Made by a program: the position numbers and the translations under genes. Shown here piece by piece: positions 10,001 to 17,450 of a stretch of DNA of 64,000 nucleotides. Below the pieces are notes generated by a model. The model was given only the letters and a program-made list of their open reading frames with translations, was not told the origin of the DNA and searched no databases. Source of the stretch: Mucilaginibacter aquariorum (GTDB lineage: Bacteria > Bacteroidota > Bacteroidia > Sphingobacteriales > Sphingobacteriaceae). Position 1 is the stretch's first letter; every line of letters starts with the position of its first letter. The stretch is taken from contig NZ_JANHOH010000001.1 in the NCBI RefSeq assembly GCF_024498135.1, positions 2,294,001 to 2,358,000 on the forward strand, written 5' to 3'.

Positions 10001-10289
10001 GGTTCCCGATCGTAAGCAGGGCAGATAACCGGCCATAAGCTTCTTTATCGGTTGGATAGGCCAATAAGCTTGGGCCGTCCAGCAAATCGAGGCGCACACC
10101 CGGAACCAACCGGATGTTACGGTCTTTTGCAACCTGATAGGCACGTACCACTCCGGCGAAAGTATTGCGATCCGTGATACCAATCGCATCGTAGCCAAGA
10201 TCAGCTGCCTGGTCGACAAGTTCTTCCGGGTGGCTGCCGCCAAGCCGAAAGGTAAAATTGCTGGTTATCTGTAATTCTACGTAGCTCAT
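7086..10289 (-). CDS. dnaE2: Error-prone DNA polymerase III alpha subunit, DnaE2
   Basis: The 1067-residue C-family polymerase opens with a PHP domain (ITSNFTFRLGGSHPEEL, GYDAIGITDRNTFAG). The palm has GRGSAANSAVCF, PDIDVDFEH (Asp374/376/378) and GFMKVDVLALG. HhH-type sequence follows around GFGSYGFPESHAASFA, and a C-terminal OB fold around residue 950 (GTAKGVCFITLEDETG). The length and lack of a C-terminal tau-binding region fit DnaE2 rather than replicative DnaE1. The start overlaps the imuB stop by 4 nt. It acts in damage-induced mutagenesis with ImuA and ImuB. Confidence 0.92.
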   Translation of the reverse strand: MSYVELQITSNFTFRLGGSHPEELVDQAADLGYDAIGITDRNTFAGVVRAYQVAKDRNIRLVPGVRLDLLDGPSLLAYPTDKEAYGRLSALLTIGNLRAEKEQCHISKRDVYQHAEGSYFIIIPPDKIGQDFEFELIFSHHVQDYRKNLPNLYLAATKYYTGNDAKRLFLLAELNIPLVATNDVHYHNADRRELQDILTCIREKCTIFNAGYKLHQNAERHLKEKKEMERLFRNYPEAIINSRKIADACQFDLKSLKYKYPNELTTEGRAPQQQLEHLAWKGANTCYNGNVPEKVVNAIKEELAIIAELDVADYFLTVEDYVTWARGQHILCQGRGSAANSAVCFVLGITSVAPDKSNLLFARFLSKERNEPPDIDVDFEHERREEVIQYVYNRFGRDRAAILPTVFTLHYKGAVNDVGRAMGLSIDVVKQLSDAYGDLSDEEITPQQVSALGLNHKDPHLLKVLELTALLIGFPRQLGQHTGGFVITDGKLSDLCPIFHARMENRTNIEWNKDDIDALGFMKVDVLALGMLTCIRKAFDLVKSHYGITLTLANIPQDDPKVYEMITAADTLGVFQIESRAQMSMLPRMKPTCFYDLVIEVAIVRPGPIQGDMVHPYIRRRNGEEEVDYPSEEIRSILERTLGVPLFQEQAMELAIVAAGFTPGEADLLRRTMATFKFNGMVSKFEHKLINGMTSRGYTEEYARRIFKQLEGFGSYGFPESHAASFALLVYVSCWLKFYYPEVFCAALLNSQPMGFYQPAQIVRNAREHGVMVLHPDVNHSQWDSMLEPKQGKYFVVRLGFREIDGIRQEEMEKLVAGRIKPYTEPHQICDAGVSVATMEKLANADTFRSMDLDRRRALWEVSALHDRPVQLMQGQSSESIYEPEVDLPTLRLSEHVVQDYATIGLSVKGHPLSFIRHQLEMLHIKTAKEANQTENKTLIKTAGLILIRQRPGTAKGVCFITLEDETGTTNLVVFPKLFDKYRKEILHARLLMVEGVVERTEVTHIIVRRIFNITKLLGDLTTIRNEKQPVLTLSRADEKASPFIPMDKPLKTQQAEDVIHKGRNFR

Positions 10290-11788
10290 GCGAAAAATCC
10301 ATGTAAATACCAGTGTTGGTTATTTTCCGCGTTATAATGGCCTGAACGAAATAACCAATACCGCCGGCCTGCTTCATCTTCCGCAACATAATAATCCCGG
10401 TGCTCGCCCGGTTCGAGCCACCATTCACGCTCAATGCGTTCGGGGCCGTCGGCACCAACAATGACATGCTGCTCGCCTTTCCAGATAAATAGCTTTGGCG
10501 GGTAATCGGGTGTCAGCGCCATTGCCTCAATAGGTTCCGGTTTATCGAGAATTTGCATGGGACGGGGTTTATCCGTACGCCATTCGCTTTCGGGTGCCTT
10601 TTTAATATCCGCATTAGCCTGCGGTGTACGTTCCGGCCAGTAATGTTCTCCGGGCAAATATCGGTTAATATGCGCCGTGCCGATTCGGCCGGCAACCCGA
10701 TCAAGTAACTCAGCGACTTCTGTACTATCCACACCACCTTTAGCCGACCAAAGCTCGCTTTGCTTATCACTTATAGGTTCTGTTTTGTTGGCATCCAGGG
10801 TAAATAACTCGATTCCCAAACCAGGAGCGACGGTATCTAAATGATTAAAAAAAAGCTTAAACAGATGTTGAACCCGGTTGCTCGCATGGTTGGTCCCGAT
10901 GGTAATTTTGCCGTTTTTTCCATCGATCCGGTACCAGGTCAGCGTGGCGGAACGCAAACCTAATCCTTCGCCGTAAAGCCGTTTGCATAAACGCTCCAGC
11001 AAATTATTCAGGGCGATCTCGATGGCCGGTCGGGTACGAATCGCTTCCAGGCATTCCAAACGTTCACTGTAGGGAACCGGTTCTTTGATTGGGAATAAAT
11101 ATTCGACTTCCTGCCCGAGCGCCTGATGCAAACGCAGCACCATATTTTTACCAAAGCGGCGCCTCAACACCGAATTAGGCATGTATATAAAACTACTGAT
11201 CTGATGCATACCCAGGTTCCGCAGCTTCATGAGTTGGTCCATGGCTAAACGGAGCGCAGATGGCGGTAAAGGCATTAGCGCATTACGGTGCTCGCCGACT
11301 GGAACAATAAGACCCGAAGTGGCGCAACGGGCGACACCCCACGCCGCCCCAATCGTATCGGCAATGGCTGGCCGAACGTCATAACCTATAGCTTTCAGTC
11401 GCGCGACGATTTCCTGTAAGTAGGCTTTTTCTCCGCCCTTTAGATGCGTACAGCCGGTTATATCCAACAGCAAGCCATCTGGCGGATCAAGCTGCACGAG
11501 CGGCGTATAACGCAGGAACCATTCAGCGAGAGCAGTTAATAACTTGAGGTTTCGTCCCGCTTTGCCATCGAAAACATGCAAATCCGGCGCGATAACACGT
11601 GCATCTGCTACGGTCATGCCCTCCGTTACCCCATATTTACGTGCCGCATCGGTGACTGCCATGATAAGCATGCGTCCATGATCCGGTTCAGCGAAGACAT
11701 AAGCCTTCCCTTTCAGACCAGGCTGGCGAATCGCCTTTTGGTCGGTTAATAAATGCCGGAACCATATGGATGCAAAGCGTTTAGGCAT
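10286..11788 (-). CDS. imuB: ImuB, Y-family-like polymerase hub protein
   Basis: I place the start at the ATG at 11788 (MPKRFASIWFRHLLTDQ), which overlaps the imuA stop by 8 nt; the open frame upstream lies inside imuA. The protein (500 residues) follows the Y-family plan, but the acidic residues needed for catalysis are missing. FASIWFRHL replaces the usual DxDxFF motif, and DGLLLDITGC replaces SIDE. This is the hallmark of ImuB, which bridges the beta clamp, ImuA and DnaE2 rather than polymerising. The C-terminal part (HYWPERTPQ onward, ending near NQHWYLHGFFA) is typical of the family. Confidence 0.9.
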   Translation of the reverse strand: MPKRFASIWFRHLLTDQKAIRQPGLKGKAYVFAEPDHGRMLIMAVTDAARKYGVTEGMTVADARVIAPDLHVFDGKAGRNLKLLTALAEWFLRYTPLVQLDPPDGLLLDITGCTHLKGGEKAYLQEIVARLKAIGYDVRPAIADTIGAAWGVARCATSGLIVPVGEHRNALMPLPPSALRLAMDQLMKLRNLGMHQISSFIYMPNSVLRRRFGKNMVLRLHQALGQEVEYLFPIKEPVPYSERLECLEAIRTRPAIEIALNNLLERLCKRLYGEGLGLRSATLTWYRIDGKNGKITIGTNHASNRVQHLFKLFFNHLDTVAPGLGIELFTLDANKTEPISDKQSELWSAKGGVDSTEVAELLDRVAGRIGTAHINRYLPGEHYWPERTPQANADIKKAPESEWRTDKPRPMQILDKPEPIEAMALTPDYPPKLFIWKGEQHVIVGADGPERIEREWWLEPGEHRDYYVAEDEAGRRYWLFRSGHYNAENNQHWYLHGFFA

Positions 11789-12506
11789 AACGACGTTTTG
11801 GTTCGATGATTTGAGGAGCGGTAACTGTTTGAAAGCTTTGTTTTTTCCACTCAATTGTCCAGTTACCGGGCTTACCATTTCTAACTTTGAGTAATTCAAC
11901 CTGCCAGCGCGGATGACCTACACCAGGCATACCAATCCTCAGATGGCTGCGAACGGGACGGATTTGCCAGCGGGTTACACAGGCGGTTGTATTGGCTTTC
12001 TTTACGTCCTTTCGGAGTATAAAACCCGTTGCGTGACTTTTTTCAACGGCTAACTGTAATCGTTGGGATTCCGTAAAGCTTAAATCTTTAGTCTCGCAGA
12101 TAACCGTAGCGACACCTTCACATTTCAAGGCTTCCTCTGTTACCCAAAGCACATCTTTTTGCAATGGAACATCAACAAAAATAACCCTATCAGGATCTAC
12201 GCCAAACAGTTTCAGCGCCGGGGGATAGATGCGGCGGGTATAGCTAATCCAAAGGCAGGCACCGCCGTTGCTTAATAATTTTTGAACAAGGCCGGTGATA
12301 AAACCGCCGCTGGCAGCGGTATTTTCCGGACTATTGCTAATAAACTCATGGATTGCCCCGGTTGGAAAGACGCCATCGGGAAATGCGAATGCTACTGCTC
12401 CTAAGCCCAGGTCATTGCTCGTACCGGGTTGGGGCGCCCGAAAACCTTCCCAACGGATCATCTCCTGACGGAGTTTGCTGATAATTTCTTCTTTTGTTGG
12501 AGACAT
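11781..12506 (-). CDS. imuA: ImuA, RecA-like mutasome protein
   Basis: The ATG at 12506 (MSPTKEEIISKLRQEM) leaves 10 nt to the preceding gene; a longer frame to 12542 would overlap it. The 241-residue protein has the ImuA pattern: FPTGAIHEFISNSPEN at the degenerate P-loop position, CLWISYTRRIYPPALKLFGVDPDRVIFVDV, then SFTESQRLQLAVEKSHATGFILR. The C-terminal strand region GVGHPRWQVELLKVRNGKPG is characteristic of the Bacteroidetes version. It works with ImuB and DnaE2. Confidence 0.88.
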   Translation of the reverse strand: MSPTKEEIISKLRQEMIRWEGFRAPQPGTSNDLGLGAVAFAFPDGVFPTGAIHEFISNSPENTAASGGFITGLVQKLLSNGGACLWISYTRRIYPPALKLFGVDPDRVIFVDVPLQKDVLWVTEEALKCEGVATVICETKDLSFTESQRLQLAVEKSHATGFILRKDVKKANTTACVTRWQIRPVRSHLRIGMPGVGHPRWQVELLKVRNGKPGNWTIEWKKQSFQTVTAPQIIEPKRRYA

Positions 12507-12516
12507 GGTTCGATAA

Positions 12517-12813
12517 TTAAAAGTCAAATGCCATTTGGTCAAAATTCAGTTTGCGATTGCTGTTGTATTCCCGGATGGCCGCCGCGATGGCTTTCACCTC
12601 TTCCAATGAAAAAACCTCATCCAGACTATAGCCAATAATTTCTTCCGGCGACAGCGGCTCATCTTCAATATTCACATACACAATCGAGCTATCGTTGAAA
12701 GTTCTTATTTGATAACTCATAAAACCATCTGTGTCAGCAAGTTGATCAAGCTGTTCAGCAGAAAGCGTTGTTAGCTTATTTGCAAGTTCGAGTTGTAAAT
12801 TAAAAGGTACCAT
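12517..12813 (-). CDS. Small hypothetical protein leading the imuA-imuB-dnaE2 operon
   Basis: This 98-residue protein from the ATG at 12813 (MVPFNLQLELANKL) ends 10 nt before imuA and is therefore the first gene of the mutasome operon. It has an N-terminal helical segment (TLSAEQLDQLADTDG), a strand pair (SYQIRTFNDSSIVYVNIED) and a C-terminal helix (SLEEVKAIAAAIREYNSN). I recognise no family. A regulatory or accessory role in the mutasome is possible from position alone. Confidence 0.65.
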   Translation of the reverse strand: MVPFNLQLELANKLTTLSAEQLDQLADTDGFMSYQIRTFNDSSIVYVNIEDEPLSPEEIIGYSLDEVFSLEEVKAIAAAIREYNSNRKLNFDQMAFDF

Positions 12814-12841
12814 GATTGCCAAATTTGAGGACTATAAAGTT

Positions 12842-12860
12842 ATGCTAATATTTTTAGCAT
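12842..12860. promoter_or_regulatory. Perfect palindrome in the mutasome divergent promoter
   Basis: ATGCTAA (12842-12848), spacer TATTT, TTAGCAT (12854-12860) is a perfect 7-bp inverted repeat. It is centred about 38 bp upstream of the minus-strand operon start (12813) and about 51 bp upstream of the plus-strand gene at 12902. The position suits an operator for a damage-responsive repressor. No LexA-like gene is in the window, so the regulator is unknown. Confidence 0.5.
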
Positions 12861-12901
12861 TATACATATCTTTTTTACATTTTTTTCTGCACATTTGTTT
12901 T

Positions 12902-13171
12902 ATGAAAAGTCAATTGTTCCCAGAAATTACCAAGACGGCCAAAACAAATGAAGGCCGGTGGGTTCGAATTTTTCCAAACGATGGCGAAGGCTATCATCTG
13001 TACGATGCGCTGGAAGAAAAATGGATTGGACGCATTCTTGTAGATGCGAATGACGACTGGATTTATGATGGCGACGCCTTAGCCGTTACCGAGCAGGAAG
13101 AAATAGCCGGCGTTATTACCGGAAATCGCAAGGAAATGGAAGAATTGTTAAGAATCGTAAACAGCCGCTAA
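12902..13171 (+). CDS. Small acidic hypothetical protein, divergent from the mutasome
   Basis: The frame is open from 12812, but the ATG at 12902 (MKSQLFPEITKTAKTN) is preferred because it clears the palindromic promoter region and removes a hydrophobic leader of low-complexity appearance. The 89-residue protein has strand-rich sequence (RWVRIFPNDGEGYHLYDALEEKWIGRILVDAN) and an acidic C-terminal helix. It probably shares regulation with the divergent imuA operon. The family is not recognised. Confidence 0.6.
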   Translation: MKSQLFPEITKTAKTNEGRWVRIFPNDGEGYHLYDALEEKWIGRILVDANDDWIYDGDALAVTEQEEIAGVITGNRKEMEELLRIVNSR

Positions 13172-13318
13172 TGCAGGTTAACGTACTGATGTAATAAATA
13201 AACTTCGATGGGTAATTACTTTTGCTACGTTTTACAATGGTATTCTTTGGAGGTTGTTGTTTAATAGAATCAAATCGTGATAAGGCACTCAATTAGGTTA
13301 TGGGTAGATAATGTTCAG

Positions 13319-13630
13319 TTATCCTTTAATTGATAGCATGTGCTGCATCAACGATCGTTGAAGTTCCCCAAAGGTGATCGTCCGTTCAATAAGTATATCG
13401 GCAACTTTTTTCCGGATGCTTTTAACAGTTCTTCAACATCCTGATAAATATTATACAATTGCTTTGTCCCCCAGCTGTGATCGCGTTGCGCTGACCAATT
13501 GGTACTGGCCTTCAAATGCTTGGTAACGTCGAGTGAAAAAACTACGCAGGTTTTCTACTTCAGTTTGGAGTTCTGAGGGAGCGGGTTTGATCACTGTTCG
13601 GATTAGAAATTTTAAAAGTACAAAGAATGT
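13319..13630 (-). pseudogene. Decayed coding remnant in the 573-nt gap
   Basis: No intact gene lies between 13172 and 13744. On the minus strand two frames each give coherent protein-like text: SELQTEVENLRSFFTRRYQA ending in a stop near 13465, then, after a frame change, KVADILIERTITFGELQRSL running to a stop at 13319. They may be parts of one frameshifted gene of about 100 codons. I cannot name the family. The rest of the gap is AT-rich with nothing recognisable. Confidence 0.3.
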
Positions 13631-13744
13631 TGTCTTTTGTTGTATTTAAGTAATATTGAGGGGCGTATTTATATATACCAGCTCCAAGTTGGTATATGTT
13701 AATCATATTTTCCTAAAGCATCGTATGCCTCCGCTGTCAAATTA

Positions 13745-14527
13745 TTAAATGATCCCTTTTTTTATATTTTCTCTGATCATTCCGGCGAAGGGATGTTTGT
13801 TTTTTTGTGCCTTACGGATAAAATGTTTGGCAGCAGCAATCTTAGAGGCGTCAAATGGGCCAAACGGCTGGCTCAGGCTAGCAATGTCCCGCTGTGCTTG
13901 ATAAAGCTCCAATCGGTCACGCCTCATAGGTACAATATCGGCCCTTGTTTTCAGTTTAAATATCCGGATATTTTCTTTGCCCCTTTCATCGTCGTTCACG
14001 GCAACGGGCTGATCTAAATTAAAAGAAACCCATATAGAGGGGTCTTCTTCTGCGGGGTTGATGATAGTCTTTACTTCATCACGGCAATGTGAGTGTGCTG
14101 CACCGCGCGGATCTACTACTGGAAACAGATTTCCCTTTTGTCCGCTGGCGTTACATTCCCCGCAGGAAATAAGCATATTGTCCCAGCGGTAGGCTAACCA
14201 GTAATAACCCGGACGGTTTAATGGTGTGCCATTTGCTTGCTTCCAGGCGGCTTTAGGCCTGAAATGTTCAATTTGTCCACCAGAAATGGGTTTTTCACAA
14301 AAGCAACATTTAGGGCCCTGGCATCTTTCCAGTGCGTTTCTAAACTCTACATAGCCATAACTTCTACCAAATTCATATTTGCCTTCTAAAAATGGTTGCG
14401 GATCATTTCTAAAATCTGCCAACATTGATGCTTCTGCAACGCGCCACTTGATATGGCCTTTAAAAGCGTGCCCGTTTTGAGTATAACGTACGTCTGGAGG
14501 ATACGGGTCTTTATTGATTCTGATCAT
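13745..14527 (-). CDS. ptuB: Septu-type HNH endonuclease (PtuB-like)
   Basis: The 260-residue protein carries a zinc-bound HNH fold: CxxC at Cys74/Cys77 (KCCFCEKP), Glu87-His88 in GQIEHFRPKAAW, and a second CxxC at Cys122/Cys125 followed by Asn126 (SCGECNASGQKGNLFP). This EHFRPK form is the one seen in PtuB of Septu and in HNH partners of retron/Septu ATPases. It overlaps the ATPase gene by 17 nt and is last in what looks like one operon with the type I restriction genes. It is the predicted nuclease effector that cuts DNA when the ATPase is triggered by phage. Confidence 0.82.
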   Translation of the reverse strand: MIRINKDPYPPDVRYTQNGHAFKGHIKWRVAEASMLADFRNDPQPFLEGKYEFGRSYGYVEFRNALERCQGPKCCFCEKPISGGQIEHFRPKAAWKQANGTPLNRPGYYWLAYRWDNMLISCGECNASGQKGNLFPVVDPRGAAHSHCRDEVKTIINPAEEDPSIWVSFNLDQPVAVNDDERGKENIRIFKLKTRADIVPMRRDRLELYQAQRDIASLSQPFGPFDASKIAAAKHFIRKAQKNKHPFAGMIRENIKKGII

Positions 14528-16094
14528 TTCTAATTTGCTGTGCTATTGTTCTAACTAGGTGCATAGCTTGAAAGTCATTTAATGTTTCACCACTGGGTAA
14601 TATGCCTCCTCCTTCTTCCATGTCTCTTATACTTTCAATGTCTTCCTTTGTTAATTCACTCTTGGAAAGTAATCGCTCTCGCTCGGCCATAAATTCATCC
14701 AACTGAGGCGGACGGGTATTCTGAAAGCCAAAAAACTCGCTTCCCAAAACCTGATCGATACGCCAGTTGTGGATTTTCAAATCCCTGTTATTAAGAATTT
14801 CAATCTTTCCTTCTTGGTTGCGTTTATATAAAAAGATATCTGCGTCTTCGGCAGCTTGAACGATTAAAGGGCTATGGGTAGCCAAAATGATATGGCTATT
14901 AAGGCCATTAAGGTTAAATTGTTTTAGTAGTTTTACATAATCCCTTTGCCAGGTAGGATTTAAGTGCGTATCCGGCTCATCCAATAAAAACAAACAATCG
15001 CCTTTTCCGACAATGAGCAGAAGTCCTAAAACGGTAACTAATTGTTGTTCCCCTTCGCTTAGCTGCCGAAAATCAAACGTTGTTTCGTCCTGTTTAGCTT
15101 TTACATTTAGGTGGATAGAGGAAATAACATTGATTAGTTCCAACGATTCCAGTGCATCGAAAAAGTCAAGTGGATACTCGAATGTGATGAGCAGATTTTC
15201 GGCAATCAGTTCTTTATCGATGTTGTTCAACTCAATAATCTCATAAGGCTGATCAAAAAATTCTTTTTCATTATAGTAGATCAACTCGGCAATATTGCGA
15301 TCGTACAAATACCGCAGCATTTTATTGGCCTTACCCTTCGCATTCCAAAAAGGAAACTCGTCTGCTTTGATGATGTTCTGTTCCAATTCATCGATGCCGC
15401 GTTCGCGGTGGTTCTTGTTATTGCTATTATACCATGGCGGGTTTTTTAACTGCAATCCAAACTCTTCGAGCTCCGAAAAACTTGAAAAATTTTCAATAAG
15501 ACTTTCTACCGCTTCGTTAAAATTGTCTTCCTTATTGGGGTCGGCATACAGCAACAAAGTCAGTAGTATCAGTTGACCGTGGTGGTTCTCTGAAAAAAAA
15601 ACCCGTCTGAAGCCGTTGTCAAGACCTTTGTTAGTTTTTAAATCACTTAAAACTTTCTTTTCATGATTTTGAATAATCGATTTTATCCGTTTATTCTCAC
15701 CGGAATAATATCCAATGATGTGATCGGGTAAAAAAAACTGCTGTTTAGATTTTTTGAAATCGTCAAAATTAATTACCTGTAAATCGCCGGGTTGTTCTAT
15801 ACCTTTCTTGAAGACTTTAAACATCCCTTCCATACTGTTTATCCGGATGTCGGCGCCTTTGCACTCATAGGAAATGTCATATTCAAAATTATCGGTGTCG
15901 TAAGGCCAATCATTGTAATCGGATTCGGCTTCCAACAAATCGAGATTAGTAAAGATGATTGCTAAAATCTCCAGTAAGTTAGACTTACCAAGTCCGTTTT
16001 GTCCAACCAACAAGGTTATGTTATCAGCCTTAAATTCCAAGGTGATATCAACGATATTCTTGTAGTTAGATACCCAAAGCTGTTTTATTTTCAT
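14511..16094 (-). CDS. ptuA: Septu-type AAA ATPase (PtuA-like)
   Basis: The 527-residue ABC/SMC-like ATPase has Walker A GQNGLGKSN at residues 31-39, the signature LSEGEQQLVTVLGL, Walker B DCLFLLDEPDTHLNP and the H-loop ILATHSPLIV, with a long helical insert between them. Length and HNH partner fit PtuA. OLD-family and RecF-like ATPases share the core, so the partner gene decides the call. The gene starts 36 nt after the hsdS stop on the same strand, so it is probably transcribed from the hsd promoter. Confidence 0.82.
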   Translation of the reverse strand: MKIKQLWVSNYKNIVDITLEFKADNITLLVGQNGLGKSNLLEILAIIFTNLDLLEAESDYNDWPYDTDNFEYDISYECKGADIRINSMEGMFKVFKKGIEQPGDLQVINFDDFKKSKQQFFLPDHIIGYYSGENKRIKSIIQNHEKKVLSDLKTNKGLDNGFRRVFFSENHHGQLILLTLLLYADPNKEDNFNEAVESLIENFSSFSELEEFGLQLKNPPWYNSNNKNHRERGIDELEQNIIKADEFPFWNAKGKANKMLRYLYDRNIAELIYYNEKEFFDQPYEIIELNNIDKELIAENLLITFEYPLDFFDALESLELINVISSIHLNVKAKQDETTFDFRQLSEGEQQLVTVLGLLLIVGKGDCLFLLDEPDTHLNPTWQRDYVKLLKQFNLNGLNSHIILATHSPLIVQAAEDADIFLYKRNQEGKIEILNNRDLKIHNWRIDQVLGSEFFGFQNTRPPQLDEFMAERERLLSKSELTKEDIESIRDMEEGGGILPSGETLNDFQAMHLVRTIAQQIRNDQNQ

Positions 16095-16130
16095 TTAATG
16101 CTGATTATTGAATTATTGCTTGTGACCTTT

Positions 16131-17450
16131 TTAGACTAATTTCCCGTTGAAGGTTTTCGTTAGAAGAGCTAGTGGTATTTTGTCTACTTTGGTTTTAACG
16201 GACTGATATTGATTTTCCATATCCTGGGCGATCTTAAGTAAGTCTTCAATCTTTTTAGCAATCGAATATTGAACATCAATTGGGGGAAGTAAAATATACA
16301 TATCTTTTAATGCCGGCATATAAATTGAACCAACTGTAGTACCTGTACTTGACGCTATCAATGAGTATCTTGAAGCCATAAAAGCATAGAGTAAATACAT
16401 GTTATGTATGCACTCACCGCAAATCCAATTTGCAAAATGCTGGCTCGTAGCCATTTCCCTGCCCATGACTGTTGTAAAACCCACAGAAATATCCCTAGAC
16501 AAACACACTGTTCCTTTGGGTAAAATCCGTGCACTCGAATTCGCGATCCCTTTTTCGTTAGTCATCAACTTAGTTTCCGAAATAATTTTCCCATGAGCCA
16601 ACCGGATGTCTTGGAGAGAGATCCAAGGAATATTCCCGTTGTCCCAATAAGCATCGACACTTTTTCTTGGCGTGTGACCAGACTCAAGCTTTGCAATGGT
16701 GGTAAGCTTTGTCCATTTCCAACCAGGAGGGGCATTATTATTTATATGTCCAATGGTGATGGGAATAATATTAGCATCGAATGAGTCATCTATAAACTTC
16801 CCAGATATCCCATAAGCTACTACTGTTCTACGAAATTTAGTAATGCGTTCCAAAAAGTAATCCAATTTTGGTTTCAGAACTTCTATATGCTGAAATGCTC
16901 TGTCCAGAATATCGGAAATTTGTTTTTGTTCTTCTATGGGAGGTAATGGTATTTTAATACCAGAATAGGCCGGATATTTCAAATTTCTTAAATTATTGCT
17001 ACCGCCCTGATATTTGACGACTTCACCAGTAATATAAAGAAATTGTAGATAATAAAACACATATGCCTTGCTCACGGAGTCGGATAATCTAAGCAATCTT
17101 AAAAAATTCGAACACACTTTTTCAATGCCGAGTTTTTTTGCAGCTTCCTCATCGAATAAAATAACACGGCCCACCGGCTGGTCGGGGCCGCCCCCTGAAA
17201 TCTCTATTATGATATCTCCTGCTATCAGTTTTCGCTTTTCAAAACTAGCTGATTTAACAAATCTGGAAAGCGCATTGGCTCCTTTATGAATATTCCAATG
17301 TTTAAAGTCACTCCCCCTTATACATAATACTTCCTTGTAGTTGCCATTAGTGCTTGTTGTGGGCTCGCCCCAATCCCCGCCAATGACAAAATCGGTAATT
17401 TCCTTTAATGGTTTCGCGGTCCAATTTTCAGGTATATGCTCAGTCATCAT
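16131..17450 (-). CDS. hsdS: Type I restriction-modification specificity subunit
   Basis: The 439-residue protein has the standard two-repeat layout. The first target-recognition domain (IPENWTAKPLKEITDFVIGG ...) is followed by the conserved helix region IPLPPIEEQKQISDILDRAF, then a second domain (PPGWKWTKLTTIAKLESGHT) and a second helix (LLPPIDVQYSIAKKIEDLLK). It determines the two half-sites of DNA recognition. Its start overlaps the hsdM stop by 4 nt. The recognition sequence cannot be read from the protein. Confidence 0.93.
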   Translation of the reverse strand: MMTEHIPENWTAKPLKEITDFVIGGDWGEPTTSTNGNYKEVLCIRGSDFKHWNIHKGANALSRFVKSASFEKRKLIAGDIIIEISGGGPDQPVGRVILFDEEAAKKLGIEKVCSNFLRLLRLSDSVSKAYVFYYLQFLYITGEVVKYQGGSNNLRNLKYPAYSGIKIPLPPIEEQKQISDILDRAFQHIEVLKPKLDYFLERITKFRRTVVAYGISGKFIDDSFDANIIPITIGHINNNAPPGWKWTKLTTIAKLESGHTPRKSVDAYWDNGNIPWISLQDIRLAHGKIISETKLMTNEKGIANSSARILPKGTVCLSRDISVGFTTVMGREMATSQHFANWICGECIHNMYLLYAFMASRYSLIASSTGTTVGSIYMPALKDMYILLPPIDVQYSIAKKIEDLLKIAQDMENQYQSVKTKVDKIPLALLTKTFNGKLV

